Below are positions 27,426-36,062 of a DNA stretch of 64,000 nt, piece after piece (within the stretch, counting starts at the first letter, position 1; every line of letters begins with the position of its first letter). The position numbers and the translations under genes were made by a program. The notes beneath the pieces were generated by a model, which had not been told where the DNA came from, did no database searches, and saw only the letters and a list, made by a program, of their open reading frames with translations. Source of the DNA: Mucilaginibacter empetricola (GTDB taxonomy: Bacteria; Bacteroidota; Bacteroidia; Sphingobacteriales; Sphingobacteriaceae); assembly GCF_024808665.1 (NCBI RefSeq), contig NZ_JANUBZ010000012.1, positions 62,001 through 126,000 of the forward strand. The letters run 5' to 3'.

Positions 27426-29300
27426 TCACTTCACTACCGGCAAAATAATCTTTGACTGATCGTGATAAACATTAATAGTTTCTTTTATAAAATCATCCGC
27501 CTTTGCGTGGTAAATATCAATAAACTGTTGTGGGTTACGGTCAACCAACGGGAACCAGCTGCTTTGTACCTGTATCATTAACCGATGCCCTTTTTTAAAG
27601 GTATGGGCAACATCGGGCAAAGTATATTTTACCTGTGTTGGCTTGCCAGGAACAAATGCTTCCGGGTTTGAATAACTGTTACGGTACCGGCCACGCGTTA
27701 TTTCTGCACGCACCAGCATCTGGTAGCCGCCCATAGGGTATTTCACCACCGGATCTGTTTCTGCATAAATGTCCACATCGTTATAACTTCCATTATCCGG
27801 AAATACGTCAATCACTTTTACCACAAAATCAGCATCGGTGCTGGATAGGCTTACCAGTAAATCGGCAACTACCGGACCTGCAAGAGTTAAATCACTTGTT
27901 AACGTATCTGTCTCAAAAGTCAACACATCCGTCCTGCGTGAGGCGAAACGCTGATCATCGGTCATATAATTACGGGTGCGGTTGTAATGCACATCCTGCG
28001 TATAAGGAACCGGCTTGGCAGGATCACTGATATAGGCATCAAAAGTAGGTTTATCATGATTACTTGCTGTAAAAGAAAGTTTTCCTTTTTCCTTTAGGTA
28101 GATATTGGTAGGCTGTACATCTGCAGGGGGCCATTGTTTTAGCTGATGCCATTTGTTTTCGCCGGTAAAAAATACAGTGGCTTTGCTGATACTATCAACC
28201 GAGCCCACACCACGCAAATAGTATTCAAAAAATGGAATTTCGATGTTGTTAGCGTAATATTCGCTCGTGTTACTACCCCACTCCACATTACCTAAATGGG
28301 TGCCATCATTATTGCGCCATTGTTCATGATACCAAGGGCCCATTACCAGCCGGTTATTGGTAGCCGGACTTTGTTCATTAATAGCTTTATAAACATTCCA
28401 GGCGCCGAAACAATCCTCAGCATCAAAAATACCACCTACAACAAGCATAGCGGGTTTAACATCTTTAATACCAACCCTTGCATTGCGGGCCATCCAAAAT
28501 GTATCACGGTTAGGATGATTCATCATCTGGTTCCAAAACACCAAGCTGTCGCCCGCCAGTTTGGTCAGGCCCGGTAATCCTTCTGTTAAGTAAAATTTAT
28601 AATTGTCATGTATTGTCGGATCATAAGTTGGTGCCGGTATTGGGGTTGGTTTCGGATGCGGCATCCCAAAGCCAAACTGCTTATAAAATGCGAAGGCATC
28701 CATCTGGAAAAAAGCACCGTTGTGATGAAAATCATCGCCCACAAACCAATCTGTAACTGGCGCCTCGGGACTAACTGCCTTCAATGCCGGGTGCCCGCTC
28801 AGCGAGGCCATAGTCGAATAAAAACCCGGATACGAAATGCCGAATACGCCTACTTTTCCGTTATTATTTTCCAGATTTTTCACCATCCAGTCTATGGTAT
28901 CATAAGTATCGCTTGCCTCGTCAATATCCTTTTTTGTTTTCTTATTGAAAACAAATGGCCGTACATCTTTATAAACGCCCTCGCTCATCCAGCGGCCACG
29001 TACATCCTCAATCACCATAATATATCCTTTGCGGCAGTATTTAATCAGGTGATTTACCCAAAAAGCACGGTATTCTTTACCATAAGGGGCACATGAATAA
29101 GGCGTGCGTTCCATCAGGATGGGATGTTTTTCGGAGTTGTCTTTTGGCAGATAAACCGAAGCAAAGAGTTTTACACCATCGCGCATTGGGATGGTTACTT
29201 CTTTCTTAGTGTAGTTATTTACAAACCAGGTTGAATCGGCATTCTGCGCCCTCGATAAAAAGGGTAAAAGAACGCATACAATGAAGTATAACTTTTTCAT
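27426..29300 (-). CDS. CocE/NonD-family hydrolase (X-Pro dipeptidyl-peptidase-like)
   Basis: 624 residues from ATG 29300; the two preceding codons read from TTG are not needed. Signal peptide MKKLYFIVCVLLPFLSRAQ. The N-terminal S15-type domain starts with VTIPMRDGVKLFASVYLPKD and has the nucleophile motif GISYPGF (Ser156). Later residues of the triad are probably Asp in GIFDAEDCFGAW and His in MGPWYHEQW. The C-terminal jelly-roll domain (DFVVKVIDVFPDNGSYNDV, VKYTLPDVAHTFKKGHRLMIQVQSSWFP) completes the family architecture. By family it hydrolyses acyl esters, glutaryl amides or X-Pro peptides in the periplasm. Confidence 0.9.
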   Translation of the reverse strand: MKKLYFIVCVLLPFLSRAQNADSTWFVNNYTKKEVTIPMRDGVKLFASVYLPKDNSEKHPILMERTPYSCAPYGKEYRAFWVNHLIKYCRKGYIMVIEDVRGRWMSEGVYKDVRPFVFNKKTKKDIDEASDTYDTIDWMVKNLENNNGKVGVFGISYPGFYSTMASLSGHPALKAVSPEAPVTDWFVGDDFHHNGAFFQMDAFAFYKQFGFGMPHPKPTPIPAPTYDPTIHDNYKFYLTEGLPGLTKLAGDSLVFWNQMMNHPNRDTFWMARNARVGIKDVKPAMLVVGGIFDAEDCFGAWNVYKAINEQSPATNNRLVMGPWYHEQWRNNDGTHLGNVEWGSNTSEYYANNIEIPFFEYYLRGVGSVDSISKATVFFTGENKWHQLKQWPPADVQPTNIYLKEKGKLSFTASNHDKPTFDAYISDPAKPVPYTQDVHYNRTRNYMTDDQRFASRRTDVLTFETDTLTSDLTLAGPVVADLLVSLSSTDADFVVKVIDVFPDNGSYNDVDIYAETDPVVKYPMGGYQMLVRAEITRGRYRNSYSNPEAFVPGKPTQVKYTLPDVAHTFKKGHRLMIQVQSSWFPLVDRNPQQFIDIYHAKADDFIKETINVYHDQSKIILPVVK

Positions 29301-29371
29301 CAGCAATAATTTTTCAGTTAATACAGTAAATATGCTGATTTTTAGGTTGTACGCAAAGAGGTATTTTCCAT

Positions 29372-29400
29372 ATAACGATGGGTTTTAAACCCATCGTTAT
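29372..29400. repeat. Perfect 29-base palindrome between two minus-strand genes
   Basis: ATAACGATGGGTTT, one T, then the exact reverse complement. A 14-bp stem with almost no loop, in the gap between the GH5 and CocE-type genes. A cruciform or transcription-end function for the GH5 gene (stop at 29415) is possible. Confidence 0.75.
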
Positions 29401-29414
29401 AGTGCGAGCCAATC

Positions 29415-30392
29415 CTATTTATTCAACTCACGCAGTTCGTCGCGTATATAAATGCCGGCTGGGGTTAATTGATCACTCGTCCAACCACCGTTGTCGGGTG
29501 CGCCGGGCATTAGCAATGCGGTGGTTTCTGTTTTATCGGTGATGTTCCAGTTTGTCCAGCTCAATTTATTGTCTTCCATCCATTGCACCCAGGGCTTTAC
29601 TAATTTCCTGTCGAATTTGCCATCGCCGCTGGCCTCTCCTACTCCCCATTCGGTAATAATTAGTGGCAGGCCCATTTTTAAAGCTAAATCGGCTTTCGCC
29701 CTTAATTTTTCCTGGTGATAGGGATCAGAAGCATAAAAGTGAAACGAATAAGCAATGTTTTTAAACCCAGTTACGGGATTGGCTGCAACCACATCCACAT
29801 CCTGATCCCAATGCGGACTACCCACAACTATCAGGTTATCGGGGTCATATTTGCGGATCTCCGTAATTACTTGTGTTGCATAGTTTTTTACGGTATCCCA
29901 GCTAATAGCTGTTGGCTCATTCCAAATTTCATAAATCACATTCGGCACGCCTTTATACCGTTGGGCCATATCGGCAAAAAATGCTTTTGATTGTTGCAAA
30001 TGCAGGTTGCTATGATGATCGTGCCAGTCTATCAATACGTAAATACCGTCTTTTACAGCCTCATCAATCACATTTACCATCAATTGGCTTTGTAAGGCCG
30101 GTTCCTGCAAATACCCATGTTCGGGCTCAACACCCATAGACGCCCGGATGATAGACACATTAAAATCGCTCGACAACCAATCAACCACCGCCGGATTATA
30201 ATACTTACGTCCCTGCCATAAACTCCACGAAAAACTGATACCGCGTAATTGCGGTGCGGCTCCGTTTTGATTAACAATTTTATTATTCTCAACTCTGAGT
30301 GCTCCATTTGTACCAACCGGAGTCGTTGATTGAGCAAAAAGAGTTAAATTAAAAACGATACTAAGAAGAAGAACACCGATCACTCTTTTCAT
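29415..30392 (-). CDS. Glycoside hydrolase family 5 (endoglucanase-type)
   Basis: 325 residues with signal peptide (MKRVIGVLLLSIVFNLTLFAQ). The (beta/alpha)8 barrel shows the GH5 landmarks: LRGISFSWSLWQ, VIYEIWNEP with acid/base Glu159, SFHFYA, and IITEWGVGEASG with nucleophile Glu248, in the subfamily of bacterial endo-1,4-glucanases. No carbohydrate-binding module is present. By family it cuts beta-1,4-glucans or mannans outside the cytoplasm. It is a single gene with the palindromic repeat after it. Confidence 0.92.
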   Translation of the reverse strand: MKRVIGVLLLSIVFNLTLFAQSTTPVGTNGALRVENNKIVNQNGAAPQLRGISFSWSLWQGRKYYNPAVVDWLSSDFNVSIIRASMGVEPEHGYLQEPALQSQLMVNVIDEAVKDGIYVLIDWHDHHSNLHLQQSKAFFADMAQRYKGVPNVIYEIWNEPTAISWDTVKNYATQVITEIRKYDPDNLIVVGSPHWDQDVDVVAANPVTGFKNIAYSFHFYASDPYHQEKLRAKADLALKMGLPLIITEWGVGEASGDGKFDRKLVKPWVQWMEDNKLSWTNWNITDKTETTALLMPGAPDNGGWTSDQLTPAGIYIRDELRELNK

Positions 30393-30483
30393 TCTGTTAT
30401 GATATTATTATCCAATGTAGAGCAATATTATAACAGAATGATAATGATGTAAAAAATGGACTATAAATTGTTAAAAGTTCCAT

Positions 30484-30521
30484 AAACAACAATGGGCGCA
30501 ATAAATGCCCCATTGTTGTTT
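30484..30521 (-). terminator. Terminator of the SdpR-SdpI-hydrolase-beta-lactamase operon
   Basis: A 13-bp stem, AAACAACAATGGG/CCCATTGTTGTTT, with an additional inner GCA/TGC pair, 20 bases beyond the beta-lactamase stop on the minus strand. Confidence 0.7.
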
Positions 30522-30540
30522 ACAGTATCTAAAAAGCTAT

Positions 30541-31428
30541 TTACTTATTATAAAAATCGTACGATGCTTTTGCAATTTTGGCGATAATGGAGTCGCGGGT
30601 GGCCTCATCATCTGTTGAATTGCAAACAAATATGGAAACAATAAGATGATTACCATTTGGCAAGGTAATTATGCCCACATCATTAGTAGCAGGCGATAAA
30701 CCTTCTGCATTGGTTGGCGATGTACCTGTTTTATGAGCAACAACAGTACCATCAGGCAATAAGCCTTTAATTCTTTTTGGCCCGGTGGTGGTTTCGGTCA
30801 TTATTTTATACAGGAAATCAGTGCTTGTTTTTGAGAGGATTTTTCCCTGGTAAAATTTCTGGAGCAATAAAGTCATTTCTGTTGGCTTGCACCAATTGGT
30901 GTATTGCAGTTCCCAGGCAGATGCCATGTCGGCTTCAGATGCACGAATAGCTATGCCTCTTATACCCGATTTCAGCATAAAACTCTGTACCGTTTGTGGG
31001 CCGTTAAGTACCCTTAATAAAATATCACAAGCATCATTATCACTTTGTGAAACCATGTAGCTTAACAGATCGCTGACAGAAACATCTACGTTGCCTTTGG
31101 GATATTTATCACGCAGGGGGCTGTAGGTTTTCTGCATGTCTTTTTTGGTAACGTGAATCATTTGATCCAGCTTAAGCACCCCCGAATCAACCAAATGCAA
31201 AACAGTTAAAGCTATGGGAAACTTCATAACACTGTGCAGTACCAAACGGGCTTTTCCATTATAATTAACCGTATCGCCGGTCTCCAAATTTAAAACGGAT
31301 ACACCAACTATTGCTTTTGCCGGTTTGGCAATCTGCTCAATCTGATCGTGCAGTGAAACCTGTGCTTCAACACTTATAGGAATTAAAAAAACTATAAATA
31401 ATAATATGGATAGACAAACTTTCTTCAT
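30541..31428 (-). CDS. Class A beta-lactamase (subclass A2-like)
   Basis: 295 residues from ATG 31428; the longer frame starts at TTG 31446. Signal peptide MKKVCLSILLFIVFLIPISVEAQ. All catalytic elements are present: Ser66-V-M-Lys69 (SxxK), Ser129-Asp-Asn131 (SDN), Glu165 in RASEADM and Lys233-Thr-Gly (KTGTSP). The RASEADM and LLPDGTVVAHKTGTSPTNAEG segments are of the A2 type known from Bacteroidota enzymes such as CepA, PER and VEB. By family it hydrolyses penicillins or cephalosporins in the periplasm. It is the last gene of a tightly packed operon under an ArsR/SdpR-type repressor, 18 bases after the hydrolase gene, a context I do not recognise as standard. Confidence 0.93.
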   Translation of the reverse strand: MKKVCLSILLFIVFLIPISVEAQVSLHDQIEQIAKPAKAIVGVSVLNLETGDTVNYNGKARLVLHSVMKFPIALTVLHLVDSGVLKLDQMIHVTKKDMQKTYSPLRDKYPKGNVDVSVSDLLSYMVSQSDNDACDILLRVLNGPQTVQSFMLKSGIRGIAIRASEADMASAWELQYTNWCKPTEMTLLLQKFYQGKILSKTSTDFLYKIMTETTTGPKRIKGLLPDGTVVAHKTGTSPTNAEGLSPATNDVGIITLPNGNHLIVSIFVCNSTDDEATRDSIIAKIAKASYDFYNK

Positions 31429-31446
31429 AACACAATAATAACGCAA

Positions 31447-32856
31447 TTATCTTGTATGAAGTTTAATCCAATTGCAAATAATGTTCAAAGCTACCGGCGA
31501 TATGGTTTCTTCTATCTTTCCATATTCTGTAAAATCACCTGTCTGGGCGGTCTCCAATAAATGATTTAATCCGGGGATTGCCTTTACTTCAAAATCCTTA
31601 TTCCCGTTTTCCGTCAATATTTTTTTAATCAGACTTAAATTTTCGACAGCCAATACCTGGGTATCTTTTTCACCGTTTATGGCCAAAACGCTGCACTTAA
31701 CTTTCGCCAGATCTGTTTGAGGATTATAAGCAAAGAAGAAACGGATCCACGGAACATCATAAATACTATTATACATCAAAAACAAGGTTTGCCCGATTAT
31801 GGAGTTATCGTGTACCTTTAAATCGTCAAGCACTTTCGGGCTTTGGTTCTTTTTCCAGTTATCAAAAATTACCTGGATCCTTTTATCCAGTGTATCTTTA
31901 TTTGGCGATGATGCAAAAAGAGGCAGTATCTGGCTATGCAAATCCATAAACGCCTTAACAGACAAACTATCTAATCCCGATTTCCTAAGTGCATAAGCAT
32001 TTTGCTCCTCGTTAATTTGAGCTCCACCCACTTCTGATGCGCCCCACATTACTATAAAACTAATATCCTTGCGTCTTGCCGCAACCATGGGCGCTATCAT
32101 ACCGCCTTCGCTATGGCCAATTAAACCCACATGTTTTTTGTCAACATCGGGCCTGCTTTCCAGGTAGTTTAAACTGGTTTCTACATCATACGAAAAATCA
32201 AGCGTGGTAGCATTTTTGCCTTTATCACCTACAGTGCTTTTCCCGGCTCCCCGGTCATCTACCCTTAAAACTGCAATCCCATTTTTGGTTAAAAAATCGG
32301 CCAGCACCCAATACAATTTATGCCCAAAAAGGGTTCCGTCCCTATCCTGCGTGCCGCTGCCGGTAATTATAATTACCGCCGGATATTTTCCGTTACCATT
32401 TGGCCGGGTAAATGTTGCGCCGTAATGCAAGCTTTTATCAGCGTTGTCATACTCCACATCTTCACTGTAATAACCGTAAGGTTGCTTAGGTGTTTGCGGC
32501 CTTAATTGTATCTCTAAATTCAAAGGCAGTTTAGCTGTTCCTTGAATAAAGGTACCCGAAATAGACTTTTTCTTGTCCCAAAGTCCTTTATAACTAATCC
32601 CAGCTTTGCCAACTTCTATAAACAAACTGTCACCAATCATTACCGTTTTGCTGCATGATATACCAAATGCCTTCTGGTTAGGACTATCAAAAGTGGCCGT
32701 GTAACTGGTATCATTTATTTTTTTGATATTAAAAACCATCTGAAGCTGTTTCCCATTAGCCGGAATTTCGCCTTGCCAGCCACCTGTAATATCCTGCGCA
32801 TTTAAGCCAGCGGCAGCAGTCAGTATAAAAATTAAAAGGAGAAGTATCTTTTTCAT
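31447..32856 (-). CDS. Secreted alpha/beta hydrolase (two-domain)
   Basis: 469 residues with signal peptide (first 20 residues, ending GLNA-QD). Residues 21-125 form a beta-rich domain (WQGEIPANGKQLQMVFNIKKI) found before many Bacteroidota hydrolases. The alpha/beta-hydrolase part has the oxyanion region ITGSGTQDRD, nucleophile GHSEGG (Ser249), Asp in AINGEKDTQV and His in PGLNHLLE. By family it is an esterase or peptidase of unknown substrate in the periplasm. Its start overlaps the SdpI gene stop by 4 bases, so the two are translationally coupled. Confidence 0.88.
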   Translation of the reverse strand: MKKILLLLIFILTAAAGLNAQDITGGWQGEIPANGKQLQMVFNIKKINDTSYTATFDSPNQKAFGISCSKTVMIGDSLFIEVGKAGISYKGLWDKKKSISGTFIQGTAKLPLNLEIQLRPQTPKQPYGYYSEDVEYDNADKSLHYGATFTRPNGNGKYPAVIIITGSGTQDRDGTLFGHKLYWVLADFLTKNGIAVLRVDDRGAGKSTVGDKGKNATTLDFSYDVETSLNYLESRPDVDKKHVGLIGHSEGGMIAPMVAARRKDISFIVMWGASEVGGAQINEEQNAYALRKSGLDSLSVKAFMDLHSQILPLFASSPNKDTLDKRIQVIFDNWKKNQSPKVLDDLKVHDNSIIGQTLFLMYNSIYDVPWIRFFFAYNPQTDLAKVKCSVLAINGEKDTQVLAVENLSLIKKILTENGNKDFEVKAIPGLNHLLETAQTGDFTEYGKIEETISPVALNIICNWIKLHTR

Positions 32857-33521
32857 ATTTTTTTATCCAATTGATGGTTCTTAAAATACACGTATGAATA
32901 AATAACCGGTACCAACACTATTATGGCAAGGATTGATGCCGATATAATTTTTGCAGCTGTGGGTGGTATCAACAATATGGATATAGTTAACAGAATACCG
33001 CCGGCAAACCAGATTTTACCCGCCAGGCGATGGGTAGCGCGCCAGGTGTCTTCACTCTCCAGTGTCCACGGGGTACGGATGCCTGCAAAATAGTTTGGCT
33101 TTATGCTGTTCATTATATTACCGATAAAGGCCAAAAACAAGCCTATTATTGGCAGTATTACCTTACTGGCATTAAAACCATGGTGCAAGGCCCCAAATAT
33201 GACGGCAATATTTAAGGCCGATAAAAATATCACCAACCCCATCCCTAATTTCTGAAAAGTACTTTCACCATACTTCACCTGTCTTTTGGGGTCAATTACC
33301 GGAAGAAATTTTAACAACAGGTAAATAAGCAGCGCCACGCCTTGCATCAGCGCCTGAAAAAGCAGGAACTCGCTTTTATCACCATATCTGTTTGCATTGC
33401 CATTCATGTCGTAATGCATAGGAGCGGTTGCCGGTAATGATGACATTGTAAAAAGTAAATAAGTAATTGGTATTAACCAAACAATTAGCGCCGAAACGTC
33501 AGACGCGGAAAACTTTTTCAT
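32853..33521 (-). CDS. SdpI/DUF1648-family membrane protein
   Basis: 222 residues with about six hydrophobic helices. PATAPMHYDMNGNANRYGDKSEF is the DUF1648 signature, and GIRTPWTLESEDTWRATHRLAGKIWFAGG is the SdpI signature. In Bacillus SdpI confers immunity to the SDP toxin and sequesters the repressor SdpR. The same gene pair, repressor then SdpI, is present here with 1-base overlap (TAATG). Whether it senses a toxin here is unknown, because no SdpC-like toxin gene is in the window. Confidence 0.85.
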   Translation of the reverse strand: MKKFSASDVSALIVWLIPITYLLFTMSSLPATAPMHYDMNGNANRYGDKSEFLLFQALMQGVALLIYLLLKFLPVIDPKRQVKYGESTFQKLGMGLVIFLSALNIAVIFGALHHGFNASKVILPIIGLFLAFIGNIMNSIKPNYFAGIRTPWTLESEDTWRATHRLAGKIWFAGGILLTISILLIPPTAAKIISASILAIIVLVPVIYSYVYFKNHQLDKKI

Positions 33522-33790
33522 TATGATTTATTTTTATGTGATTGTAAACTGATAATCCATTTCAGCATTTCGTCCATTACGGTTGTATTAAGCGAGTAAT
33601 AGATAAACTGCCCTTCTTTTACCGATATCACCAAACCAGCCTGCCGTAAAAGATCAAGGTGATGCGATATACTCGGCTTGGATATATTGAACTGGTCGGC
33701 TATCTCGCCGGCTGTAAGGTCTTTTTCCTTCAGCAATTCCAATATCTCCCTTCTGGTGGGGTCGTTTAATGCTTTGAACAGGTTATTCAA
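33521..33790 (-). CDS. ArsR/SdpR-family repressor
   Basis: 89 residues, a single winged-helix domain: LFKALNDPTRREILELLKEKDLTAGEIADQFNISKPSISHHLDLLRQAGLVISVKEGQFIYYSLN. No metal-binding cysteines, as in SdpR. The only start that keeps the conserved N-terminus is TTG at 33790, because a stop lies three codons further upstream. First gene of the four-gene operon, which it very likely represses through the 33791-33913 gap. That gap also holds the upstream region of the divergent amidase gene. Confidence 0.9.
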   Translation of the reverse strand: MNNLFKALNDPTRREILELLKEKDLTAGEIADQFNISKPSISHHLDLLRQAGLVISVKEGQFIYYSLNTTVMDEMLKWIISLQSHKNKS

Positions 33791-33913
33791 AATGATTTAT
33801 TTATATATTTAGACAAATATCTAAATACTTTTTAAATATCCAAACAAAATTTTTGTTACGATGCCGCTAAGTCTTTAAAATTGTGTTAATTGACGGTGAA
33901 AATCAAAATCTTT

Positions 33914-35530
33914 ATGCAAAGAAGAAATTTCCTTAAAACCGGTTCGTTAGCAGGTTTAACTTTAAGCACGCTGGCCTTAAGTTCGTATAACAGCCCATCG
34001 GCACAACAAAAAAGTGCAATAACTGACGATGCCGACGATTTTGTATTGAACGAGGTAACCATTGATACCTTGCAGCAAAAAATGCAAAGCAGGGAGTATA
34101 CTTCGCGCTCCATTACTGAATTGTATTTAAAACGCATAAATGATATTGATAAAAATGGCCCAAAACTCAACTCCGTAATTGAGCTTAACCCGGATGCATT
34201 AAGCATTGCTGACGCGATGGACAAAGAACGCGCTTCGGGTAAAGTGCGGGGGCCACTACATGGCATTCCAATTTTAGTTAAGGATAATATAAGCACCGGC
34301 GACAAGATGCATACTACCGCAGGCGCATTAGCCATTGCCGATAATATTTATAAAGAAGATGCCTTCATCATAAAAAAACTGCGGGAAGCCGGTGCGGTAA
34401 TTTTGGGCAAAACCAATTTAAGCGAATGGGCAAATTTCCGCTCAACCCATTCAACAAGTGCATGGAGTAGTCGTGGCGGCCAAACTAAATGCCCTTATAT
34501 TTTGGATCGAAATCCAAGTGGATCGAGCGCGGGATCGGGCTCTGCAGCGTCGGCCAATTTATGTGCTATCGCGATAGGGACTGAAACTGATGGATCTATT
34601 GTATCGCCATCGTCGGTAAACGGATTGGTTGGTATTAAGCCTACGGTAGGTTTGTGGAGTCGCACGGGTATTATCCCCATATCAAAAACACAGGATACAG
34701 CAGGGCCAATGACCCGTACGGTAAAAGATGCGGCCATTTTATTAGGCGCACTTGCCGGTCAGGATGCCGCAGATAGTTACACAGCTGCCAGTAAAGGAAA
34801 AATAGCTGCCGACTATACTCAATTTTTAGATGTAAACGGATTACAGGGTAAGCGGATAGGCGTTGAAAAAGATGGATTGAAAGTTAGTCCGCAAATGGAT
34901 CCTTTATTTGAGCAGGCAATTGCGATATTAAAAAGCAAAGGCGCTACCATTGTTGAGGTTGAATTATACAAGCAAATAATAGAAGCCGGCAAAGCACAAT
35001 TTACCGTTCTACTCTATGAATTTAAAGACGGCTTAAACAAATACCTGGGTACAGCCAACTCTAAAGTAAAATCATTGACCGACGTGATTGCTTTTAATAA
35101 ACAGAATGAGGCAACTGCGATGCCCTTTTTTAAACAGGAAACATTGGAATTGGCCAATGCCAAAGGCGGTTTAAATGAAAAAGAATACCTGGATGCCGTA
35201 AAAAACACAACTGAAATTACACGGACCGCCATTGATACCTTAATGAAAGAAAACAACCTGGATGCCATCGCGGCCCCTACTAACGGTTTTGCCTGCTGCA
35301 TTGATCTGGTAAATGGCGATTATGATAATGGGTTTTCGTTTTCGTCGCCGGCTGCCATGGCCGGGTATCCGCATATTACCGTGCCAATGGGCTATTTTAA
35401 CGATTTACCTATAGGCTTATCTTTCATCAGCACTGCTTATAAAGAAGGAGATATTATTAAACTGGGATATGCGTATGAGCAGGCTTCTAAAAACAGATTT
35501 GCACCGAAATTTAAAGCAGTTATTGGGTAA
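33914..35530 (+). CDS. Tat-exported amidase (amidase signature family)
   Basis: 538 residues from ATG 33914; the longer frame starts at TTG 33890. The first residues MQRRNFLKTGSLAGLTLSTLAL form a twin-arginine signal (RRxFLK). The catalytic Lys lies in ILVKDNI, and the Ser-cisSer region is GSSAGSGSA. By family it hydrolyses amides or small peptides, or acts in a pathway-specific deamidation, in the periplasm. The substrate is unknown. It ends 24 bases before the AraC-type gene and may share its transcript. Confidence 0.9.
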   Translation: MQRRNFLKTGSLAGLTLSTLALSSYNSPSAQQKSAITDDADDFVLNEVTIDTLQQKMQSREYTSRSITELYLKRINDIDKNGPKLNSVIELNPDALSIADAMDKERASGKVRGPLHGIPILVKDNISTGDKMHTTAGALAIADNIYKEDAFIIKKLREAGAVILGKTNLSEWANFRSTHSTSAWSSRGGQTKCPYILDRNPSGSSAGSGSAASANLCAIAIGTETDGSIVSPSSVNGLVGIKPTVGLWSRTGIIPISKTQDTAGPMTRTVKDAAILLGALAGQDAADSYTAASKGKIAADYTQFLDVNGLQGKRIGVEKDGLKVSPQMDPLFEQAIAILKSKGATIVEVELYKQIIEAGKAQFTVLLYEFKDGLNKYLGTANSKVKSLTDVIAFNKQNEATAMPFFKQETLELANAKGGLNEKEYLDAVKNTTEITRTAIDTLMKENNLDAIAAPTNGFACCIDLVNGDYDNGFSFSSPAAMAGYPHITVPMGYFNDLPIGLSFISTAYKEGDIIKLGYAYEQASKNRFAPKFKAVIG

Positions 35531-35554
35531 TTGGTATATTTGAATTAAAAAGCG

Positions 35555-35947
35555 ATGGTAGCAAAAATCCCACAAAAACTCTTATCCCGCCAATATGAAA
35601 TCACTGCGGACTTTTTAAAAGAGATTGACAAGCACCTGGAAGACATAATGACCAATAAGGTGTTGGATATGATGGAGATAAGGGATATTGCCGACAATAT
35701 GCACATCCACCCTACTCACCTGAGCAATACCATTAAATTAACCACCGGCAAAGCACCTTGTTTCTTTTTTGAAGAAAAGATAATGGATATTGCTAAAAAC
35801 ATGCTGAAGGATACTGCTATACCAATCGCTGCCATTGCCACACAATTAACTTTCGACCCATCAAATTTTACTAAATTCTTTAAACGCTTTGAAGGTGTTA
35901 CCCCTAAACAATACCGCGAAGAAATATTCATGGCGTCATTAAAATAA
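35555..35947 (+). CDS. AraC-type transcriptional regulator (DNA-binding domain only)
   Basis: 130 residues, ATG start. It contains the tandem HTH of AraC proteins: MEIRDIADNMHIHPTHLSNTIKLTTGKAP and the second helix pair PIAAIATQLTFDPSNFTKFFKRFEGVTPKQYRE. There is no separate effector-binding domain, only about 25 residues before the HTH. It follows the amidase gene and precedes the SDR gene. Two direct repeats in the gap before the SDR gene fit as its binding sites. Confidence 0.9.
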   Translation: MVAKIPQKLLSRQYEITADFLKEIDKHLEDIMTNKVLDMMEIRDIADNMHIHPTHLSNTIKLTTGKAPCFFFEEKIMDIAKNMLKDTAIPIAAIATQLTFDPSNFTKFFKRFEGVTPKQYREEIFMASLK

Positions 35948-35969
35948 TTAGCTAGCCCGAGCTAAAAAA

Positions 35970-36005
35970 CTGAAACAGTCACCATTTAATCTGAAGTAGT
36001 CACCA
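35970..36005 (+). promoter_or_regulatory. Two direct repeats, likely AraC-type binding sites
   Basis: TGAAACAGTCACCAT (35970-35984) and TGAAGTAGTCACCAT (35991-36005) have a spacing of 21 bases, two helical turns. They lie 58 to 93 bases before the SDR start and just after the AraC-type gene, as expected for activator sites. Confidence 0.6.
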
Positions 36006-36062
36006 TAATTTTTCGACATTTTAGCTGCAATTTTGTTCTATCATCTTAAAAACAAAAAGACA

